Below are positions 6,368 to 11,907 of a stretch of DNA of 11,907 nucleotides, piece after piece. The first letter of the stretch is position 1. Each line of letters begins with the position of its first letter. The stretch is from Propionibacteriaceae bacterium (GTDB lineage Bacteria; Actinomycetota; Actinomycetes; Propionibacteriales; Propionibacteriaceae): contig JAUNUL010000059.1 in the NCBI GenBank assembly GCA_030538175.1, positions 1 through 11,907 of the forward strand, in the 5' to 3' direction. Below the pieces are notes generated by a model. The model had not been told where the DNA came from, did no database searches, and saw nothing but the letters and a program-made list of their open reading frames with translations. Made by a program: the position numbers and the translations under genes.

Positions 6368-7711
6368 GTGGACCGGATTGACTGGATAGCCCTGGGCGTC
6401 ACGGTTGTCCTGACGGTGCTCGCGGGGCTCTTCGCGGCGGCTGAGGCGGCGCTCTATTCCTTCTCCAAGGCACGCGCTGATGGGTTGGTCGAGGAGGGCA
6501 GGCCTGGTGCCAAGCGGTTGGCGCTCATCACAGCCGACCCACCGCCCTATCTGAACACCACCCTTTTCATCCGGCTGCTGTTCGAGATCAGTGCCATCGC
6601 GTTGGTGGCGACCGTCGTCGTCACCAATATCACCGGCAATTGGCTCCGACTGCTGATCATCATCGGATCCATGCTGTTGGTGTCCTATGTGTTGTGGGGC
6701 GTCGCGCCGCGCACCCTTGGGCGCCAGCACGCGGACAGGATCGCGCTCGCGGCGTCCGGTCCGGTGTCGATGCTGACGTCGGTGCTCGGCCCCCTGCCCC
6801 AACTGCTCATCCTGCTCGGCAACGCCCTGACGCCCGGCCGGGGATTCGCCGACGGCCCGTTCAGCACCGAGGCGGAGCTGCGCGAGATGGTGGACAAGGC
6901 CGTCGCGAGCGAGCTGATCGAGGTGCGTGAGCACCGCATGATCCACTCGGTGTTCGACCTCGGTGACACCATCGTCAAAGAGGTCATGGTGCCACGCACG
7001 GATGTCGTGTTCATCGAACACAACAAGACACTGCGTCAGGCGCTGTCCCTTGCCCTGCGGTCAGGCTTCAGTCGGATCCCTGTGACCGGTGATGGCGGCC
7101 TCGATGATGTCGTCGGCGTGCTCTATGTCAAGGACGTCATGAAGCGCATCTATGACAACGCCAACTCCCAGACCTCGGAGAAGGCCTCGTCCATGATGCG
7201 GGAGCCCGTCTGGTGTCCCGACTCAAAGCCCGTCGATGAGTTGCTCCGCGAGATGCAGGCCAGTCGCAGCCACCTGGTGTTGGTCGTCGATGAGTTCGGT
7301 GGGACAGCCGGGATCGCCACCATCGAGGACATTCTGGAAGAGATCGTGGGAGAGATCGTCGACGAATACGACGACTCCGAGCTGCCGCCCTTCGTCGAGC
7401 TGGGCGTCGATCGCTATCGGGTCTCGTCCCGGCTGCCAGTCGACGAACTCGGACAACTCTTCGGTCTGGAAATGGACGATGAGGACGTCGACTCGGCGGG
7501 CGGGCTGATGGCCAAGGAGCTCAATAAGGTGCCGATCCCGGGGTCGATGGTGCGTGTTCACGGCCTGGAGCTCGTCGCAGAACGGGGTCCCGGGCGGCGC
7601 AACCAGATCTCCACCCTGCTGGTCACGCGGGTGCCGGATGACGACGATGACGATGCCGGGGTGGCTGCTGCCGCGGCCTTCACCGCGGAATCCGCAGACC
7701 GTGCGACCTGA
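6368..7711 (+). CDS. CNNM/CorC-type transporter with CBS pair (hemolysin-C-like family)
   Basis: The 447-residue protein has an N-terminal DUF21/CNNM membrane domain with hydrophobic segments near residues 7-27, 68-88, 93-115 and 130-153 and the conserved PRTLGRQHADRIAL (114-127). A tandem CBS domain follows (about 205-262 and 272-330, with VMVPRTDV and DEFGGTAGIATIEDILEEIVGEI). A CorC_HlyC domain lies near 345-422, and the Ala-rich tail carries six consecutive Asp (424-429). Related proteins are implicated in Mg or other divalent cation transport; substrate here is not shown. The GTG at 6368 was chosen because it begins 1 nt after ybeY, with AAGG 9 nt upstream, and gives a normal membrane N-terminus. 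It sits between ybeY and era as in other actinobacteria. Confidence 0.92.
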   Translation: MDRIDWIALGVTVVLTVLAGLFAAAEAALYSFSKARADGLVEEGRPGAKRLALITADPPPYLNTTLFIRLLFEISAIALVATVVVTNITGNWLRLLIIIGSMLLVSYVLWGVAPRTLGRQHADRIALAASGPVSMLTSVLGPLPQLLILLGNALTPGRGFADGPFSTEAELREMVDKAVASELIEVREHRMIHSVFDLGDTIVKEVMVPRTDVVFIEHNKTLRQALSLALRSGFSRIPVTGDGGLDDVVGVLYVKDVMKRIYDNANSQTSEKASSMMREPVWCPDSKPVDELLREMQASRSHLVLVVDEFGGTAGIATIEDILEEIVGEIVDEYDDSELPPFVELGVDRYRVSSRLPVDELGQLFGLEMDDEDVDSAGGLMAKELNKVPIPGSMVRVHGLELVAERGPGRRNQISTLLVTRVPDDDDDDAGVAAAAAFTAESADRAT

Positions 7712-7747
7712 GCGGCGTGTGCTTGGATGCAACAAGGGTCCTTCGTG

Positions 7748-7762
7748 CGAACAAGCCGTTCG
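7748..7762 (+). other. Small hairpin in the CBS-era gap
   Basis: CGAAC (7748-7752) pairs with GTTCG (7758-7762) around a 5-nt loop in the 82-bp gap between the transporter gene and era. It has no T-tract and only a 5-bp stem, so it more likely modulates mRNA stability or is incidental than acts as a full terminator. Confidence 0.25.
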
Positions 7763-7764
7763 TG

Positions 7765-7787
7765 GACAGAAGGACTGACAGAAGGAG
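7765..7787 (+). repeat. Tandem 10-bp duplication making two Shine-Dalgarno sequences before era
   Basis: GACAGAAGGA occurs at 7765-7774 and again at 7777-7786 with a 12-bp period. The second copy continues into AAGGAG (7782-7787), 6 nt before GTG 7794 and directly abutting ATG 7788. The first copy's AAGGA ends 13 nt before the ATG. The spacing decides for GTG 7794 as the main start. Confidence 0.6.
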
Positions 7788-7793
7788 ATGACG

Positions 7794-8747
7794 GTGTCGC
7801 TGCTGGGCATGGGGGATGCAGGCCGTCCCGAGGGGTTCCGTTCCGGTTTCGCGTGCTTCGTGGGGCGCCCCAACGCAGGCAAATCGACGCTGACCAATGC
7901 GCTGGTCGGCAGCAAGATCGCCATCACCTCCTCGAAACCGCAGACGACCCGGCACGCGATCCGCGGCATCGTGCACCGACCGGATGCCCAGATGGTCCTG
8001 ATCGACACCCCGGGGCTGCACAAGCCACGCACGTTGTTGGGGGAGCGGCTCAACGACCTGGTCCATGAGACCTGGTCCGAAGTCGATGTGATCGGTGTCT
8101 GCCTGCCGGCGGATCAGCGCATCGGTCCCGGTGACACCTATCTGGTGTCACAGATCGCCGAGTTGCCGCAACGCCCGAAGCTGATCGCCCTGGCCACCAA
8201 GTCCGACCTCGTGTCGGGGGAGCGCATGCGGCAGCACCTGCTTGCTATCGCGGCGATGGAGGAGAAGCTCGACATCCGCTGGGAGCACATGGTGCCGGTG
8301 TCCGCGGTCGCCGGTGACCAGGTCGACAAGGTGGGCGATCTTCTGGTGTCGTTGTTGCCGGAGGGGCCGGCGTACTATCCCGACGGCGAAATCACCGACG
8401 AACCCACCGAAACGCTGGTCGCCGAACTCATCCGGGAAGCTGCCCTCGAGGGCGTTCGCGACGAACTGCCGCACTCGATCATCGTCACCGTCGAGGAGAT
8501 GGAGCTGCGGGCCAACCGCCCGGAGGACAAACCGCTGCTCGACATCTTTGCCAACCTCATCGTTGAGCGGGATTCCCAGAAGGGGATCATCATCGGCCAT
8601 CGCGGGACCAGGCTTCGGGAAGTCGGCTCGGCGGCTCGCCAGCAGATCCAGCGGCTGTTGGGTACGCCGGTGCATCTCGACCTGCGCGTCAAGGTCCTGA
8701 AGGAGTGGCAGCGCGATCCCAAACACCTGAACCGACTCGGTTTCTGA
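7794..8747 (+). CDS. era: GTPase Era
   Basis: Era is a ribosome-assembly GTPase binding the 3' end of 16S rRNA through a KH domain. Counted from GTG 7794 (317 residues), G1 is GRPNAGKS (24-31), the G2 region PQTTRH (49-54), G3 DTPG (71-74), G4 TKSD (135-138, the T-K-x-D form also seen in mycobacterial Era) and G5 SAV (170-172). The conserved PAYYPDG.ITDEP linker follows, then a C-terminal KH domain with GIIIGHRG (264-271), where many relatives read GKGG or GKxG. It ends in WQRDPKHLNRLGF. GTG 7794 is preferred over ATG 7788 because AAGGAG directly abuts that ATG. It closes the phoH-ybeY-CBS-era block. Confidence 0.96.
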   Translation: MSLLGMGDAGRPEGFRSGFACFVGRPNAGKSTLTNALVGSKIAITSSKPQTTRHAIRGIVHRPDAQMVLIDTPGLHKPRTLLGERLNDLVHETWSEVDVIGVCLPADQRIGPGDTYLVSQIAELPQRPKLIALATKSDLVSGERMRQHLLAIAAMEEKLDIRWEHMVPVSAVAGDQVDKVGDLLVSLLPEGPAYYPDGEITDEPTETLVAELIREAALEGVRDELPHSIIVTVEEMELRANRPEDKPLLDIFANLIVERDSQKGIIIGHRGTRLREVGSAARQQIQRLLGTPVHLDLRVKVLKEWQRDPKHLNRLGF

Positions 8748-8828
8748 CCCACAGACGGCCCGTCGCCGCAGCGAATCCGACCATCCGAAACCAGCCGGCG
8801 TACACAAGGCGTGAACATTCGCTTGATG

Positions 8829-10274
<1,446 letters not shown>

Positions 10275-10317
10275 TTTTCCCCCAGCAGCCAAGAATGGTG
10301 TCGCAACGATGACGAAG

Positions 10318-10362
10318 AGGGCGGGGACTCGCGGCCGTACGCGCGGCTGTGACCCCCGTCCT
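10318..10362 (+). terminator. Bipartite stem-loop terminator after argG
   Basis: An outer stem pairs 10318-10326 (AGGGCGGGG) with 10354-10362 (CCCCGTCCT) over 9 bp with one G-U. An inner stem pairs GCCG (10334-10337) with CGGC (10344-10347), extendable by C-G and G-U pairs. The stem ends in a moderately T-rich stretch (TGTTCGTTGT, 10362-10371). It lies 43 nt after the argG stop. Confidence 0.55.
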
Positions 10363-10384
10363 GTTCGTTGTCGGACGTCAGTTC

Positions 10385-10433
10385 TAGGCTGAGCAGAACG
10401 CGTCACCACGACGCAACCCAACCCAACGGAAGG
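10385..10433 (+). promoter_or_regulatory. Putative promoter -10 and Shine-Dalgarno of the SRPBCC gene
   Basis: TAGGCT (10385-10390) is identical to the argG -10 box and would give a transcript start near 10397 and a leader of about 44 nt. The hexamer 17 nt upstream (TGTTCG) is a poor -35. GGAAGG (10428-10433), 7 nt before the ATG, is a good Shine-Dalgarno, so unlike argG this mRNA is leadered. Confidence 0.45.
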
Positions 10434-10440
10434 CAGGCTC

Positions 10441-10854
10441 ATGGCCACCGAAACCACTGGCACCGAGGACAGCACCCTCACCGACAGCGTTCGGGTCACC
10501 CGCACGCTGACGAAGCCGATCGACACCGTCTGGGCCGCGCTCATGACCGATGCCGGCGCGTCCGCGCTGCTCGGTGAAGGCGGTGAGCTGGGCAACAAGG
10601 GCGACGGCTGGCAGGCCGCCGACGGCACCTATGGCGTCACGCGCAGCTTCCACCCGCTGGAGCAGATCCGCTTCTCCTGGCACGCCGATGCCGACGCGCC
10701 GGCAACGCTGGTCGATCTCAGCATGAAGGCCGTCGACGACAACAGCACCCTGCTGGAGCTCGTTCACGAAAACCTCCCCGAGGACGCGGATCGCGACTAT
10801 CTCACCGAGAAGTGGGATTCGGCGTTGACCCGCATCGAAGAGCAGGCGAACTGA
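10441..10854 (+). CDS. SRPBCC/AHSA1-like (START-superfamily) protein
   Basis: This is a 137-residue soluble protein of the SRPBCC (Bet v 1-like) superfamily, closest in pattern to the AHSA1 group. It opens with a strand-helix VRVTRTLTKPIDTVWAALM (about 17-35), followed by a middle region ending in LEQIRFSWHAD (about 73-83), alternating strands PATLVDLSMKAVDDNSTLLELVHENLP (about 87-113), and a C-terminal helix YLTEKWDSALTRIEEQA (about 120-136). The family binds hydrophobic ligands or acts as a chaperone cofactor; no specific ligand or reaction can be given. The ATG at 10441 has GGAAGG at 7 nt. It is flanked by terminator-like hairpins on both sides, so it seems to be transcribed alone between argG and leuA. 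Confidence 0.82.
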   Translation: MATETTGTEDSTLTDSVRVTRTLTKPIDTVWAALMTDAGASALLGEGGELGNKGDGWQAADGTYGVTRSFHPLEQIRFSWHADADAPATLVDLSMKAVDDNSTLLELVHENLPEDADRDYLTEKWDSALTRIEEQAN

Positions 10855-10860
10855 CGCCCG

Positions 10861-10932
10861 CGTATTCGGCATGCGGCGGTCGTTGCTGCACCGCGGCACC
10901 AACGACCGGCCCCCGGCCCCCGCATTCGGCAT
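10861..10932 (+). repeat. 12-bp direct repeat, 60-bp period, within the terminator pair
   Basis: CGTATTCGGCAT (10861-10872) recurs as CGCATTCGGCAT (10921-10932), 11 of 12 identical. Each copy sits in the loop region of a CCGC/GCGG or CCCCCGCA/TGCGGGGG stem, suggesting that the two-hairpin array arose by local duplication. Confidence 0.5.
10877..10908 (+). terminator. Terminator hairpin 1 after the SRPBCC gene
   Basis: CGGTCGTTG (10877-10885) and CAACGACCG (10900-10908) are perfect 9-bp complements; after a C/C mismatch the stem continues with TGC/GCA. It begins 22 nt after the stop codon. The next 5 nt are GC-rich, not T-rich. Confidence 0.55.
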
Positions 10933-10948
10933 AGCCGTGCGGGGGTCG
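10914..10948 (+). terminator. Terminator hairpin 2 after the SRPBCC gene
   Basis: Arms CGGCCCCCGCA (10914-10924) and TGCGGGGGTCG (10938-10948) form an 11-bp stem with one G-U. After a TT bulge an inner CGGC/GCCG stem closes a 3-nt loop. It is the strongest stem-loop of the window and lies between the SRPBCC gene and the leu promoter. Confidence 0.58.
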
Positions 10949-10953
10949 TCCAT

Positions 10954-10990
10954 GTGCACGGCATGAGCGTTCAGGTGCGCGGCATGAGCG
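10954..10990 (+). repeat. 16-bp direct repeat with 21-bp period upstream of the leu promoter
   Basis: GTGCACGGCATGAGCG (10954-10969) and GTGCGCGGCATGAGCG (10975-10990) match at 15 of 16 positions. The period of 21 bp equals two helical turns, so bound proteins would lie on the same DNA face. Relative to a transcript start at 11019 they cover about -65 to -50 and -44 to -29, overlapping the place of a missing -35. This is the position expected for an activator or a repressor tandem site; the regulator is unknown. Confidence 0.5.
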
Positions 10991-11003
10991 CGGAGGTGAT
11001 GAG

Positions 11004-11018
11004 TGTTATTGTTCCGGC
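11004..11018 (+). promoter_or_regulatory. Extended -10 promoter of the leu leader
   Basis: TATTGT (11007-11012) fits TAnnnT and is preceded by TGT, giving an extended -10 TGn. It is followed by 6 nt and then the ATG of the 15-codon leader, which lacks a Shine-Dalgarno. No -35 is recognisable; the direct repeat occupies that region. Confidence 0.5.
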
Positions 11019-11066
11019 ATGGCTCGGTCGACCCTCCTTCTTGGGTGCCGCAGCGAGGTCCTCTGA
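11019..11066 (+). CDS. leuL: Putative leucine leader peptide (MARSTLLLGCRSEVL)
   Basis: A 15-codon open frame contains three consecutive Leu codons (CTC CTT CTT, 11034-11042) and ends in Leu before TGA (11064-11066), i.e. 4 Leu in 15 residues. It lies 72 nt before leuA, exactly where an attenuation leader would be. Translation would be leaderless from the extended -10 at 11004-11012. The left arm of the downstream 12-bp stem (11048-11059) lies inside the frame, and the stop lies in its loop, so ribosome position would affect folding. No protein evidence exists; the assignment rests on Leu content, position and structure. Confidence 0.6.
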   Translation: MARSTLLLGCRSEVL

Positions 11067-11134
11067 CGGGATGGCCACCTCGCTGCGGAGTCTCGTGCGC
11101 CGTCCGCCGATGACCATTCGAATCAGCGAGGACC
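11048..11134 (+). promoter_or_regulatory. leuA leader RNA: stem-loop with loop-to-Shine-Dalgarno pairing (LEU-element-like pseudoknot)
   Basis: CCGCAGCGAGGT (11048-11059) and ACCTCGCTGCGG (11077-11088) are perfect 12-bp complements with a 17-nt loop. The loop start CCTCTGA (11060-11066) can pair with 11123-11131 (TCA, GC bulge, GAGG), which contains the leuA Shine-Dalgarno GAGGA (11128-11132), giving an H-type pseudoknot. If the stem is opened, the pairing grows to GGTCCTC with GAGGACC (11057-11063 with 11128-11134). A competing stem GCGGA/TCCGC (11085-11089 with 11103-11107) would use part of the right arm. A conserved pseudoknot called the LEU element is reported before leuA in actinobacteria; I recall this from the literature and could not align it here. 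Confidence 0.6.
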
Positions 11135-11138
11135 ACCA

Positions 11139-11907
11139 ATGAATTTCTCTCCCAATGCCTTCGGCACCCGTGTGCAGACGCGCCCCGTGCAGCAGCCGAG
11201 CCCGATGCCCTATCACCGCTACACCGCGTTCCAGCCGGTGGATGTGCCGGATCGGACGTGGCCGGCGAACAAGATCACCAAGGCCCCGCGCTGGCTGTCG
11301 ACGGACCTGCGCGACGGCAACCAGGCGCTCATCGATCCGATGACGCCAGCCCGCAAGCGCCGCATGTTCGACATGCTGGTGCAGATGGGCTATAAGGAGA
11401 TCGAGATCGGTTTCCCGTCGGCCTCGCAGACCGACTTCGATTTCGTCCGCCAGCTCATCGAAGAGGACGCGATCCCCGATGACGTGCACATCTCCGTGCT
11501 CACCCAGGCCCGTGAGGATCTGATTGAGCGGACCGTGCAGTCCCTGGTGGGGGCGAACAAGGCGAACATCCACCTCTACAACGCGACCGCGGAGCTGTTC
11601 CGTCGCGTCGTGTTCGGCATCGACGAGGCCGAGTGCATCGCGCTGGCCAAGCGTGGCACCGAGATGGTCATGAAGTACGCCGAGCAGACGCTGGGCGATG
11701 TGAAGTTCGGCTATCAGTATTCGCCGGAGATCTTCACCCAGACCCCGACCGACTTCGCCATCGAGGTCTGCAACGGCGTCATGGACGTCTGGCAGCCCGA
11801 GGCCGACCGGGAGATCATCCTGAACCTGCCGGCGACGGTGGAGATGTCGACGCCGAACACCTACGCCGATCAGATCGAGTATTTCGGCCGCCACATCCGC
11901 AACCGCG
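11139..11907 (+). CDS. leuA: 2-isopropylmalate synthase, 3'-truncated by the window edge
   Basis: LeuA condenses acetyl-CoA with 2-oxoisovalerate, the first committed step of leucine synthesis. 256 residues are visible of a family normally about 560-640 residues long. The actinobacterial/fungal-type N-terminus is followed by the HMGL-like barrel: STDLRDGNQALIDPM (54-68) with the catalytic Arg58 and metal ligand Asp59, then YKEIEIGFPSASQTDFDFVR (85-104), KANIHLYNATAELFRR and NLPATVEMSTPNTYADQIEYF. The later metal-binding His motif and the C-terminal leucine-binding regulatory domain fall outside the window. The ATG at 11139 has GAGGA (11128-11132) with 6 nt spacing. Feedback by leucine is typical for the family, and the leader suggests an additional RNA-level control. 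Confidence 0.96.
   Translation, partial: MNFSPNAFGTRVQTRPVQQPSPMPYHRYTAFQPVDVPDRTWPANKITKAPRWLSTDLRDGNQALIDPMTPARKRRMFDMLVQMGYKEIEIGFPSASQTDFDFVRQLIEEDAIPDDVHISVLTQAREDLIERTVQSLVGANKANIHLYNATAELFRRVVFGIDEAECIALAKRGTEMVMKYAEQTLGDVKFGYQYSPEIFTQTPTDFAIEVCNGVMDVWQPEADREIILNLPATVEMSTPNTYADQIEYFGRHIRNR

Noticed and set aside
10954..11142. 62-codon open frame that ends in ATGA overlap with the leuA start
   Set aside because: It runs through the direct repeats, the promoter box and the structured leader, has no ribosome site at its start and no family-like sequence. The 15-codon Leu-rich frame in another phase explains the region better.

Overview
The window is a high-GC, gene-dense stretch of a chromosome that looks actinobacterial. 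The evidence is the protein sequences (Era, PhoH and the CBS transporter resemble the mycobacterial and streptomycete forms), the phoH-ybeY-CBS-era order, the DUF5709 protein found mainly in actinobacteria, and several genes whose -10 box sits only 6-7 nt before the start codon, as in leaderless actinobacterial mRNAs. A propionibacterial relative is plausible, but the sequence alone does not prove a genus. No mobile element, CRISPR array, tRNA or rRNA was seen.

Layout. Positions 1-1579 hold a queuosine salvage pair: the 3' part of tgt (+) and, convergent to it, a YhhQ-family queuosine-precursor transporter (-), with a hairpin between them. Positions 1705-2853 encode an SPFH/band-7 membrane protein (+), followed by a strong hairpin. 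Positions 2916-4010 (-) encode an ADP-ribosylglycohydrolase-fold protein that appears to have lost both metal-binding motifs. A DUF5709 protein (4138-4608, +) is divergent from it. Then comes the conserved housekeeping cluster phoH-ybeY-CBS/CNNM transporter-era (4850-8747, +), a ribosome maturation and RNA-metabolism block with an ATGA overlap and a 1-nt gap. argG (8856-10274) has its own promoter and ends in a large bipartite hairpin. A small SRPBCC/AHSA1-like protein follows (10441-10854). Two strong tandem hairpins then separate it from the leuA control region, and leuA runs off the right edge.

The most interesting region is 10949-11141, upstream of leuA. It holds a 16-bp direct repeat with a 21-bp period, an extended -10 box, and a 15-codon open frame (MARSTLLLGCRSEVL) whose start lies 6 nt after that -10. 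It also holds a perfect 12-bp stem, and the loop of that stem is complementary to the leuA Shine-Dalgarno sequence. This fits a leucine-responsive leader folding into a pseudoknot. A pseudoknot-type LEU element upstream of actinobacterial leuA has been described, so the class is probably known, although the detailed arrangement here deserves testing. Other points worth checking are the predicted ADP-ribosylglycohydrolase pseudoenzyme, a phoH Shine-Dalgarno spaced for an ATC codon, a duplicated Shine-Dalgarno before era, and a marked TAT-over-TAC tyrosine codon preference in some genes but not in others. I did not find a clear new multi-gene system.
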